Shown here one piece after another: positions 36,270 through 44,192 of a stretch of 64,000 bases of DNA. Position 1 is the first letter of the stretch, and the number at the start of each line of letters is the position of its first letter. This stretch comes from an uncultured Eubacteriales bacterium (GTDB lineage Bacteria; Bacillota; Clostridia; Christensenellales; Aristaeellaceae), in contig OMZY01000001.1 in NCBI GenBank assembly GCA_900315675.1, forward strand, positions 372,001 through 436,000, in the 5' to 3' direction. The notes below the pieces were generated by a model. The model saw nothing but the letters and a program-made list of their open reading frames with translations, had not been told where the DNA came from and did not search any database. The position numbers were made by a program, and so were the translations under genes.

Positions 36270-37529
36270 TCAGTTCCTTTCTATACGGACAGTCAGGGTA
36301 TCGCTTTCCAGACTCGTGAGCATATCGGGTTTCAGCGTGATCAGCGACATTTCACCAGGAGTAAAGATCATAGCCTTCTTCCGGCACAGTTCAGTTTTGC
36401 CGCATTCCACAACAACAGAACTGTTCCGGTAGACACCGGCAGGGCGGAACATAAGCGTAACCGGAGCGTTTACGTTTCTGTGGATTTTCTGTGGAACAGT
36501 TCCCCGAACACCGGAACCATCCCGGACAGAGAAATACAGACAGTCAGCCTGACGGTCCTGCACAAAAGCGGCAGCGGACAGGCCTGCCTTATAGCTTTCC
36601 TCTGATACATGATCAACCAGGTCATGGACATGCAGAACATTGCCGCATGCAAAAATCCCGGGAACACTGGTTTCAAAAGTTTCATCCACAACGGCGCCCG
36701 ATGTGGCGGAAGAAAGTATGACTCCCGCTCCAAGACTCAGCTCATTTTCGGGAATGAGGCCACAGGAAAGCAAAAGGGTATCACAATCGAAGTGCTTTTC
36801 TGTTCCTGGAACAGGATTCCTGTTCTCATCAACCTCTGAGACTGTAATTCCCTCCAGGCGATTCAGCCCCTGTATATCCGTAACGGTATGACTGAGAAGC
36901 AGAGGAATCCCGTAATCCTGAAGACACTGGACAATATTCCGGTTCAGACCGGAGGAGAAGGGCATAATTTCCACACAAGCAAGAACTTTGGCACCCTGAA
37001 GGGTCATACGTCTTGCCATAATCAGGCCAATATCCCCGGAACCAAGAATGACTACCCTTTTACCGGGCATGTATCCTTCCAGATTTACAAAGCGCTGTGC
37101 GGTTCCGGCGGAGTATATTCCGGCACAACGGGTACCGGGCGTACAAAGCGCTCCACGCGGCCGCTCCCTGCAGCCCATAGCCAGTATCACTGCTTTTGCC
37201 TGGATGCACTGCAAGCCGTGTGCAGCAGAAACACAGGTAACACAACGCCCAGCGGATACGGATAAAACCATGGTGGAACATTCAATCGGTATATTCAGTT
37301 CGTGAGCCTTGTCAATATCCCTTTGTGCATATTCAGGGCCGGTCAGTTCCTCCTGAAAACGATGCAGACCGAAGCCGTTATGTATACACTGACGCAATAT
37401 TCCGCCGGGCTCTTTCTCACGATCTATGACAAGAAGAGATTGAATTCCGGCTTCCCTGACTGCGATTGCAGCAGCGAGTCCGGCGGGACCGGCTCCGATG
37501 ACCAGAACATCAACATTCCGAATCGTCAC
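36270..37529 (-). CDS. FAD-dependent NAD(P)/FAD oxidoreductase, GlpB-like partner
   Basis: This flavoprotein of 419 residues has an N-terminal FAD-binding Rossmann motif VLVIGAGPAGLAAAIAV near residues 7-23, an ATG-type NAD motif (VVILGSGDIGLIMARRM) in the middle, and a C-terminal FAD segment (GIFACGNVLHVHDLVD). It is a pyridine-nucleotide:disulfide oxidoreductase fold without a redox-active CxxC and is the usual partner of the GlpA-like protein. The GTG at 37529 is chosen as start, since AAGAGG is 8 bases upstream; the GTG three codons earlier is immediately next to that site. It overlaps the GlpA-like gene by 20 bases, so translation is coupled. Confidence 0.86.
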   Translation of the reverse strand: MTIRNVDVLVIGAGPAGLAAAIAVREAGIQSLLVIDREKEPGGILRQCIHNGFGLHRFQEELTGPEYAQRDIDKAHELNIPIECSTMVLSVSAGRCVTCVSAAHGLQCIQAKAVILAMGCRERPRGALCTPGTRCAGIYSAGTAQRFVNLEGYMPGKRVVILGSGDIGLIMARRMTLQGAKVLACVEIMPFSSGLNRNIVQCLQDYGIPLLLSHTVTDIQGLNRLEGITVSEVDENRNPVPGTEKHFDCDTLLLSCGLIPENELSLGAGVILSSATSGAVVDETFETSVPGIFACGNVLHVHDLVDHVSEESYKAGLSAAAFVQDRQADCLYFSVRDGSGVRGTVPQKIHRNVNAPVTLMFRPAGVYRNSSVVVECGKTELCRKKAMIFTPGEMSLITLKPDMLTSLESDTLTVRIERN

Positions 37530-38991
37530 AATCAGCACCTCTTTTCAGGAAAGATTCTACGGTTCCGGACAGTATGAAACTGTTTCCGTTGCCTTTTTTT
37601 ATCTCAAGCAACGGGATTCTGGTCTCTTCAGATAAGATGTCAGCCACACGCGGCAGGCAGAATCCACCCTGACATCTTCCCATACCTGCGCGGGTACGTC
37701 TTTTCACTCCGTCTATGGTACGTGCACCCACAGGACGGCGGATGGCGGCACGGATTTCTGCTTCGGTTACTGTTTCGCAGCGGCAGACGATGTTGCCGTA
37801 AGCAGGATCACGAGCTACAGCACGGGCTTTTTCTTCTGCGCTCATATCACGGAAGGCGAGGGCAGGAACTGTATAGGGAATCATCTTTTCTTTCGTCTGC
37901 AGTCCAAGTTCGTCAGCAATCATTGAAGCCAGATCCTTCGCGATTGCCGGTGCAGAGGAAAGACCGGGACTTTCAATTCCTATTGCTTCAAAAAAACCGG
38001 GACAATCACTGCAGGGGCCAATAATAAAATCATCAGTTGTAAGATGGGCGCGTACTCCGCTGAAATTTGTTATGTTTGTCCGTATGGAAATACCGGGCCA
38101 GGTAAGAGCCGCTTTTCTGAAAACTTCCTGTAACCCTTCCGCTGTGGTTGCTGTATCCATAGGATCATCAATATCTTCAGCTGTAGGCCCCAGAAGCAGA
38201 TTTCCATGAACAGTCGGAGTAACAAGAACGCCTTTTCCCATGGCCGAAGGACATTGAAAAACGGTATGTGTGAAAGGCAGCTTTTTTTCATGATCAAGCA
38301 GGTAATACTGTCCGCGCCGATAAACCATCTCCAGTTTGTCTGCTGAAAGCTGATTGTGAAGAAGCGCTCCGGATGTTCCTGCGCAGTTTACGAGGACGCG
38401 ACTCAGATATTCACCGGAAGGAGTGCGCACACTGAACAAGCCGTCAGGATTCCGCTGAACAGAAAGAACGGTTTGATTAAAGATGAAAGACACACCGTTG
38501 AGTGCCGCGTGATCCGCCATAGCATATGCGGTTTCATAAGGACTGATCAGGGCGCTGGTTGGTACATAGAGCGCACAGACAACCTGCGGATTCATAACAG
38601 GTTCAAGGGTGAGCAATTCATTATGTTCCAGAATGCGAAGACCGGGCACACCGTTTTTTTCACCGCGATCACGCAGCATTTCAACGGTCTGACGATCCTG
38701 TTCATTGAGAGCGATAACCAAAGCACCACATTGTTGGTACGGCAGGCCGAGTGACGCGCATAAATCCGGATACATAGACGCGCCGCGTACATTATAAACA
38801 GCCTTTCTGCTTCCGGGCACAGCGTCGTATCCGGCATGAACAATACCGCTGTTTGCTTTCGTAGCCCCTTCAGCCAGATCATTTTCCTTTTCCAGAACAA
38901 TGACTGAAGCATTATAACCTGACAATTCTCTAGCAACAGCACAGCCGGTGATTCCTGCTCCGATTACCAGAACATCTGATTTCGTTTTCAT
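37510..38991 (-). CDS. GlpA-like FAD-dependent glycerol-3-phosphate dehydrogenase family protein
   Basis: This protein of 493 residues has an FAD-binding N-terminus (DVLVIGAGITGCAVARELS), a DAO-type oxidase body and a BFD-like [2Fe-2S] domain at the end (CRCETVTEAEIRAAI and GMGRCQGGFC). It matches the anaerobic glycerol-3-phosphate dehydrogenase GlpA, with GlpB-like and DUF1667 partners following. Substrate is inferred from the family; neither glpK nor glpF is in the window, so other 2-hydroxyacid substrates are possible. The start at 38991 is fixed by an AAGGAGG site 7-8 bases upstream. It is transcribed divergently from the pfkB-type gene, and the region between holds a repeat array. Confidence 0.85.
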   Translation of the reverse strand: MKTKSDVLVIGAGITGCAVARELSGYNASVIVLEKENDLAEGATKANSGIVHAGYDAVPGSRKAVYNVRGASMYPDLCASLGLPYQQCGALVIALNEQDRQTVEMLRDRGEKNGVPGLRILEHNELLTLEPVMNPQVVCALYVPTSALISPYETAYAMADHAALNGVSFIFNQTVLSVQRNPDGLFSVRTPSGEYLSRVLVNCAGTSGALLHNQLSADKLEMVYRRGQYYLLDHEKKLPFTHTVFQCPSAMGKGVLVTPTVHGNLLLGPTAEDIDDPMDTATTAEGLQEVFRKAALTWPGISIRTNITNFSGVRAHLTTDDFIIGPCSDCPGFFEAIGIESPGLSSAPAIAKDLASMIADELGLQTKEKMIPYTVPALAFRDMSAEEKARAVARDPAYGNIVCRCETVTEAEIRAAIRRPVGARTIDGVKRRTRAGMGRCQGGFCLPRVADILSEETRIPLLEIKKGNGNSFILSGTVESFLKRGADCDDSEC

Positions 38992-39067
38992 ATTGTCGCC
39001 TCCTTCTATAAATATATCAGAAGATAAAGATGCATGCAAATTCGAAAAGCCCATACACGAGGCACAG

Positions 39068-39094
39068 AACCGTTTGCAAACCGATTCATCGGTT
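39068..39094. promoter_or_regulatory. candidate operator: three AACCG half-sites beside the pfkB promoter
   Basis: AACCG occurs at 39068-39072 and 39079-39083 (11 bases apart, about one helical turn) and its inverse CGGTT at 39090-39094. The last two make a 16-base inverted repeat (AACCGAT, 2 bases, ATCGGTT) and GTTTGCAAAC at 39072-39081 is a perfect 10-bp palindrome. The block touches the -35 box at 39093. LacI/GntR-type control is plausible; the regulator is not encoded nearby. Confidence 0.55.
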
Positions 39095-39121
39095 GCGTAC
39101 ATAGCATCAGAATGATATAAT
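39093..39121 (+). promoter_or_regulatory. sigma-A promoter with extended -10 for the pfkB-tlyA operon
   Basis: TTGCGT at 39093-39098 and TATAAT at 39116-39121 are 17 bases apart, and TGA precedes the -10 box, giving the extended TGnTATAAT form. Transcription would start near 39128, about 24 bases before the pfkB start codon. The candidate operator repeats overlap the -35 box. Confidence 0.78.
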
Positions 39122-39151
39122 AATATGAATAATGCATGCCGGGGTGAAGAG

Positions 39152-40078
39152 ATGATAACATCGATTTGTCTGAATCCATGTTTTGACAAAACTGTCAATG
39201 TGGAAAGCCTTCAGACAGGCCAGGTCAACAGGATCCGTGATACCCGTGTGGATCTGGGCGGTAAGGGAATCAATGTGGCTGTTGTGGCCGGAAGACTTGG
39301 ACTGGATGTGCAATGCATCGGAATTATGGGTGAAAACGGTGCTTCTGAACTGACCGCCATGATGGACCGGGAAGGACTCAGACATCAGTTCATGACAGTC
39401 CCCGGTCATGTCAGAACGAACATGAAAGTATACAGTCTGGATGGACAGGGAGTAACTGAACTGAACGAGCCAGGTACACCGCTGACCCCTGAAATGATCG
39501 GCAGTTTTACAGATCTTGCAATACAGACAACAAAAGACAGCGATATGGTTGTATTGACAGGAAGCCTTCCTCCGGGATGCCCTGAAGGGACTTACAGGGA
39601 TCTGATGACGGCACTGAATGGGAAAAAATGTATTCTTGATACCGAAGGAAAGGAACTGGAACTGGCTGCAAAAGGAGCGCGCCCTTTTCTGATCAAACCC
39701 AATCTGCGGGAGCTGGAAGCCACACTGGGCATTGAACTGAGGACAATGCGGGCAATCCGTGACGCTGCACTCCTGTTTATAAAGCTGGGTGTACAGCATT
39801 CTGTGATTTCGATGGGTGCCATCGGCGCTATGTATATTTCCGCGGATAAAACCCTTTTTGCGCCTGCTTTACGCGTGGATACAAAGTCAACAGTCGGCGC
39901 CGGAGACGCGATGATCGGTGGAATGCTGCTCGGCTATGATGTTGAAAAGGATATGGCAAAAGCCTTCAGATACGGAATTGCCGCCGGTGCAGCCAGCGTC
40001 ATGACGGAAGGAACCCAGTTAATTGTCAGATCTGATTTTGAAACATTGCTTGATCAGGTCAGGGTACAGGAAGTGTAG
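39152..40078 (+). CDS. PfkB-family sugar kinase, 1-phosphofructokinase or tagatose-6-phosphate kinase type
   Basis: This 308-residue PfkB-family kinase opens with SICLNPCFDKTVNVESLQTG and has the LGGKGINVAVVAGRLG stretch and the C-terminal STVGAGDAMIGGML anion hole with the catalytic aspartate, as in fructose-1-phosphate kinase (FruK) and tagatose-6-phosphate kinase (LacC). No fructose PTS or lac-type genes are near, so the sugar cannot be chosen. The start at 39152 follows GGGGTGAAGAG; the ATG at 39125 would precede the predicted transcription start. It is the first gene of an operon that continues through cell-wall and isoprenoid genes. Its divergent neighbour is a GlpA-like gene. Confidence 0.85.
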   Translation: MITSICLNPCFDKTVNVESLQTGQVNRIRDTRVDLGGKGINVAVVAGRLGLDVQCIGIMGENGASELTAMMDREGLRHQFMTVPGHVRTNMKVYSLDGQGVTELNEPGTPLTPEMIGSFTDLAIQTTKDSDMVVLTGSLPPGCPEGTYRDLMTALNGKKCILDTEGKELELAAKGARPFLIKPNLRELEATLGIELRTMRAIRDAALLFIKLGVQHSVISMGAIGAMYISADKTLFAPALRVDTKSTVGAGDAMIGGMLLGYDVEKDMAKAFRYGIAAGAASVMTEGTQLIVRSDFETLLDQVRVQEV

Positions 40079-40083
40079 CAAAA

Positions 40084-40551
40084 ATGCTTTTCAGACGGAA
40101 CAGGGTTGAGTATTCTGATGAAATCATCGATTTGATTCCGCTTCATATCGGTACACTGAACCGTGAACTTGCCCTGGGGCATGAACAAATCTGGAAAATT
40201 ACCCTGCATAACCAGAAGCAGGAGATCGGACAGATCAGTTACCGGGACGGAGAAGGAAGAAATGTTTATTTCTTCGGGCATATCGGATATCATATTGATC
40301 CTCCATACCGCGGCAGGCATTATGCATACAGAGCCTGCAGGCTGATTGCGCGGGAAATCAGGCTTTCAGGCAAAAGCTCGGTGGTTATCACATGCGATCC
40401 GGACAATGAAGCAAGCCGGAAAACATGTATCAGACTCGGATGTTTATTTGAACGGATAGCGGATGTTCCGGAAGATATCTATCGCAGATTTGAAATCAGC
40501 CATATCAAATGCCGGTATATCTGGCATGTTGAATCGACGGAAGAAAGATGA
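40084..40551 (+). CDS. GNAT family N-acetyltransferase
   Basis: This 155-residue protein has the GNAT fold: a central beta hairpin (GQISYRDGEGRNVYFFGHIGYHI in part), then the acetyl-CoA-binding PPYRGRHYAYRACRLI, with the R-G-R-H-Y-A pyrophosphate loop, and an ITCDPDNEASRKTCIRLG segment typical of the family. The substrate, a small molecule or a protein N-terminus, is not shown by the sequence. AGGAAG lies about 12 bases before the start. It overlaps the alpha/beta hydrolase gene by 4 bases (ATGA). Confidence 0.85.
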   Translation: MLFRRNRVEYSDEIIDLIPLHIGTLNRELALGHEQIWKITLHNQKQEIGQISYRDGEGRNVYFFGHIGYHIDPPYRGRHYAYRACRLIAREIRLSGKSSVVITCDPDNEASRKTCIRLGCLFERIADVPEDIYRRFEISHIKCRYIWHVESTEER

Positions 40552-41327
40552 AAGAAAACATTAACGGTACACAGGTTCATTATAAGCTGACAGGACAGGG
40601 AAAAACCAGAGTCATGCTTCTGCACGGGTGGGGCTGTGACCTGCATTTGATGGAACCGGTTGCGAATGCTCTTGCAGAGACGCACCAGATTCTTCTTGTG
40701 GATTTTCCCGGACACGGAGAAAGCGGGAGACCGCCGGAGCCCTGGGGCGTGCCTGAATACGCAGCCTGTCTGAAAGAACTTATGATCAGGCTTGATTTTG
40801 CTCCATGCTCTGTAATTGCGCACAGTTTCGGATGCAGAATTACCGCCTGGCTGGCCGCACAGGAACCGGCACTATTCGACAAAATCATATTTACAGGCGC
40901 TGCAGGAATCAGACCCAGACAATCAGCGGAAGCACAGAAACGTAGTGAACGGTATCAAAAGTTAAAACGACGTTGCCTGAAACTCCGAAGCATTCCGTTT
41001 CTCAGGAAAACGGCTGATAAGCTGGAGAAAAAGCTCCGGCTGAAATATGGAAGCCGTGATTACAATGCGCTGGATGACGAGATGAAAAAAACCTTTGTCA
41101 AGGTTATCAACCTTGATCTTACGGACCTGTACGAACGTTTCCGGAGCAGTACGCTGCTGATCTGGGGAGATGCTGACAGCGAAACGCCGCTCTGGATGGG
41201 AAGGGAAATGGAGAAACGGATTCCCGATGCAGGTCTTGTCATACTGGAAGGCGGAACACATTTCGCGTATCTGGAGCAGCTTCAGCGCTTCAATACAATT
41301 GTGCGGCAGTTTCTGAAGGAGGCCTGA
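40548..41327 (+). CDS. alpha/beta hydrolase
   Basis: This 259-residue alpha/beta hydrolase shows the full triad: Ser93 in AHSFG, an aspartate at 208 or 210 in LIWGDADSE and His238 in GGTHFAYLE. The oxyanion motif HGWGCD is at residues 26-31 and GHGESGR at 55-61. It has no signal peptide, so it works in the cytoplasm; the ester or other substrate is unknown. It is translationally coupled to the GNAT gene by an ATGA overlap and followed by the Mur ligase 4 bases later. Confidence 0.86.
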   Translation: MKENINGTQVHYKLTGQGKTRVMLLHGWGCDLHLMEPVANALAETHQILLVDFPGHGESGRPPEPWGVPEYAACLKELMIRLDFAPCSVIAHSFGCRITAWLAAQEPALFDKIIFTGAAGIRPRQSAEAQKRSERYQKLKRRCLKLRSIPFLRKTADKLEKKLRLKYGSRDYNALDDEMKKTFVKVINLDLTDLYERFRSSTLLIWGDADSETPLWMGREMEKRIPDAGLVILEGGTHFAYLEQLQRFNTIVRQFLKEA

Positions 41328-41331
41328 GAAT

Positions 41332-42939
41332 ATGTTTTTATCTGTCCTTCTGTGCATGGGGCTGGCAGCGGGATGCCTGCTGGCTTCAAAAATCCTGCTG
41401 CATTATTTTCAGCTGGAAAGCTATCAGTTTCCCGGATATTTCAGAACAATCAGACGGAATATACTTAAGGCTATCCTTCCCGGTGTTTGTATGACTGTTC
41501 TGCTGACTGTCTCAATGTCATTGCTGTCTTTTGCCGGTAAGAAGGATACGCTGCCCTGGTATCTGTATCCGGCTGAGGTCGCTGTTCTGATTGCCGGCGG
41601 GTTTATAACCGGGAAACACTGTTCGGAAAAGCATGCCAAAAAATCTTTTGTTTACACACCGCGCGTAAAACGTCTTTACGGGACATCCTTTATTATTCTT
41701 TCCGCTCTTCTGATCCTGCTGGTCATCGCTGTGAGAGCAGCAGGAGGAAAATACACAAGCGCGCTCATTCTTTTTTTTCCGGTGCTTCTTCCTGTGTGGA
41801 TTGCACTTTGCGGCTTGCTTGCCTGGCCTCTTGAAAAACTGATCAGTGAGCTCTATTTCCGGGATGCGCAGCGAATTCTGAAGGAACGCAATGACCTGAT
41901 CAGAATCGGTATTACCGGAAGCTGGGGGAAAACCAGTGTAAAGTTTATTCTGGGAACTATCCTGGAAGAGCGGTTTCACACTCTGGTCACACCTGCAAGC
42001 TTCAATACACCAATGGGTGTAACGAAGGTTATACGCTCCGCAATCGAACCGGGTCACCGTGTTTTTATAGCGGAAATGGGAGCGCGTCATGTCGGTGACA
42101 TCAAGGAAATGTGCCGTCTTGTTCATCCGCAGATCGGGATACTGACCTCTGTCGGACCGCAGCATCTGGATACATTCAAAACACTTGAAAGAATCAAAAA
42201 GACGAAATATGAACTGATCGATGCTCTTCCCTCAGACGGACAGGCTTTCTTTGCGGATGATGACGGTATTTGCCGGGAACTGTATGAGAAGACAAAAATC
42301 AGCAAACAGATTTCCGGCATGAACCCCGACAGGGATGATGTCTGGGCGGAGAATATAGCCTATTCACCTGAAGGCAGCACTTTCCTGCTTTGTACATCCG
42401 AGCGGAAAATTGCTTGTACTACTCAACTGCTCGGAGAACTGAACATCAGGAATATCCTGCTTTGCGCATCCGTGGCTCTCCGGCTCGGAATGACAATGGA
42501 GCAGGTGTCACGGGGAATCCGTAAAATCAAGCCCATAGAGCACCGCCTGCAGCTTATCAGACATCCGGACGGACTGAATGTCATCGATGATGCCTTTAAC
42601 AGCAACATACGCGGCGCCCGACAGGCATTTGATGTTCTGAAGCAGTTTCCGAAACAGAGAATTATTGTTACCCCCGGAATGGTTGAGCTTGGCGCACAGG
42701 AAACAGACATGAATACAGAATTCGGAAAGGCCATGTCCGGATGCTGTGATACAGCTATTCTTGTCGGAAAAAAACGCAGCGAAGCTATCCGGATAGGACT
42801 GCTGGAGAACGGATTTCCGGAAGAAGATGTCAAAGTTGTATCCAGCCTGACCGAAGCCACAGCGCTTCTCAGGGAAATTGCAGGGGCAGGGGACACCGTT
42901 TTATTTGAAAACGATCTTCCGGACAATTACTCAGAATGA
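41332..42939 (+). CDS. murF: MurF-like Mur ligase with an N-terminal membrane domain
   Basis: This is a Mur ligase family protein of 535 residues, most similar to UDP-MurNAc-tripeptide:D-Ala-D-Ala ligase. The ATP motif GSWGKTS is near residues 199-205, followed by AEMGARHVGDI and DDAFNSNIRGARQAF typical of MurF. Unlike soluble MurF it carries about 160 N-terminal residues with four or so transmembrane helices, and it lacks the standard MurF substrate-binding domain in that place. The end NDLPDNYSE is typical of this clostridial form. ddl follows 20 bases downstream and supplies its D-Ala-D-Ala substrate. Symbol given by family; a role as a distinct membrane Mur-type ligase is possible. Confidence 0.85.
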   Translation: MFLSVLLCMGLAAGCLLASKILLHYFQLESYQFPGYFRTIRRNILKAILPGVCMTVLLTVSMSLLSFAGKKDTLPWYLYPAEVAVLIAGGFITGKHCSEKHAKKSFVYTPRVKRLYGTSFIILSALLILLVIAVRAAGGKYTSALILFFPVLLPVWIALCGLLAWPLEKLISELYFRDAQRILKERNDLIRIGITGSWGKTSVKFILGTILEERFHTLVTPASFNTPMGVTKVIRSAIEPGHRVFIAEMGARHVGDIKEMCRLVHPQIGILTSVGPQHLDTFKTLERIKKTKYELIDALPSDGQAFFADDDGICRELYEKTKISKQISGMNPDRDDVWAENIAYSPEGSTFLLCTSERKIACTTQLLGELNIRNILLCASVALRLGMTMEQVSRGIRKIKPIEHRLQLIRHPDGLNVIDDAFNSNIRGARQAFDVLKQFPKQRIIVTPGMVELGAQETDMNTEFGKAMSGCCDTAILVGKKRSEAIRIGLLENGFPEEDVKVVSSLTEATALLREIAGAGDTVLFENDLPDNYSE

Positions 42940-42959
42940 AGGTATGGAGGACAGGAACA

Positions 42960-44171
42960 ATGAAAAAAACAATCGGGGTAATATTCGGAAGCAGAAGCTG
43001 CGAACGGGAAGTTGCTATAATCAGCGCTGTTCAGCTTATGCGTCATGCGAACGGGGATAAATATAATGTTATTCCTGTATATATCAGCGAAGACGGAAAC
43101 TGGTATACCGGAGACGCGCTGAAAGACATCCGGACATACAAGCCATTCAGACCGGAACTTAAAGGAATTACGAGAGTGTTTCCCGACCTTTCTTCCGGCT
43201 CCGGTGCGCTACTGGCCGTTCAGAAAGGGACAGGATTGTTTGCCAGAGAAAAAACAGTGATCGCTGCCCGCATTGATGCATATATTATTGTCATGCATGG
43301 ACTGAACGGGGAAGACGGAACGCTTCAGGGCATGATGGAACTGATGAATATACCCTATACCTCCACAGGTGTTGCCGGAAGTGCTCTGGGAATGGATAAA
43401 ATCATGATGAAGCAATTCTTTAAAGGAGGCGGTCTTCCGGTCCTTCCCGGTATCTGGTTTACCAGAAGCGCCTTTGCTTCAGATCGGGATAAAGTGTTGA
43501 ACAGTGTTGAAACAGAACTCGGATTTCCTGTGTTTGTGAAACCTGCCAACCTTGGATCCAGCATCGGTGTAAGCAGAGCCGATGACAGGGAATCACTGGC
43601 AGACAGTCTCGAACTTGCTTTTGAATATGACAGGCGCGTACTTGTTGAGAAGGGACTCAACAAACCGATTGAACTGAATTGTAGCGTCATGGGATATGAC
43701 GATGAACTTCAGGCATCACCGATCGAGATGCCCCTGAACAATGATGAATTCCTTGATTTCAAGGATAAATACCTTTCTTCCGGCGGAAGCAAGGGGATGG
43801 CCAGTCTGCACCGGGTTCTGCCGGCTCCGATTGAAGATGATCTGGCGGCTGAAATCCAGAACCTGAGCAAGACCATTTTCCGTATGCTGGATTGTAAAGG
43901 CGTTGTACGGATCGACTATATGTTTGACCGTGACGGAGAGAAGCTTTATATTACCGAGATTAATACAATTCCTGGAAGTCTTGCATTCTATTTATGGGAA
44001 AACGCCGGGATTTCCTACAGCAGTCTGATTGACAGAATGATCGATTATGCTGAAAAAGCCCATGCCGACAAGAACCAGGCTAATTATGCCTACTCAAGCG
44101 ATATCCTGAAAAATGTTTCCCTTGGTGCGAAAGGTGCCAAGGGAAGTAAAGGTACGAAATATTCTAAATGA
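42960..44171 (+). CDS. ddl: D-alanine--D-alanine ligase
   Basis: It joins two D-alanines with ATP for the peptidoglycan stem. The ATP-grasp protein has 403 residues, longer than the usual 300-370. Features seen are FGSRSCEREVAII near the start (usual GGxSxEHxVS), MHGLNGEDGTLQGMMEL with the catalytic region, KPANLGSSIGVSRA, and the metal-binding EINTIPGS near the end. The C-terminus adds a lysine/glycine-rich tail of about 15 residues (GAKGAKGSKGTK). The start at 42960 (MKKTIGVIFGS) is chosen from similarity; an ATG eight codons upstream overlaps the Mur ligase end. D-Ala-D-Lac or D-Ala-D-Ser specificity is not excluded. Confidence 0.92.
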   Translation: MKKTIGVIFGSRSCEREVAIISAVQLMRHANGDKYNVIPVYISEDGNWYTGDALKDIRTYKPFRPELKGITRVFPDLSSGSGALLAVQKGTGLFAREKTVIAARIDAYIIVMHGLNGEDGTLQGMMELMNIPYTSTGVAGSALGMDKIMMKQFFKGGGLPVLPGIWFTRSAFASDRDKVLNSVETELGFPVFVKPANLGSSIGVSRADDRESLADSLELAFEYDRRVLVEKGLNKPIELNCSVMGYDDELQASPIEMPLNNDEFLDFKDKYLSSGGSKGMASLHRVLPAPIEDDLAAEIQNLSKTIFRMLDCKGVVRIDYMFDRDGEKLYITEINTIPGSLAFYLWENAGISYSSLIDRMIDYAEKAHADKNQANYAYSSDILKNVSLGAKGAKGSKGTKYSK

Positions 44172-44192
44172 CGAAGGGGATTAATAACAACG

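Noticed and set aside
39011-39039. TTGCAT-17-TATATT on the minus strand before the GlpA-like gene
   Set aside because: The predicted transcription start falls inside the AAGGAGG ribosome binding site of that gene, so it is unlikely to be the working promoter.
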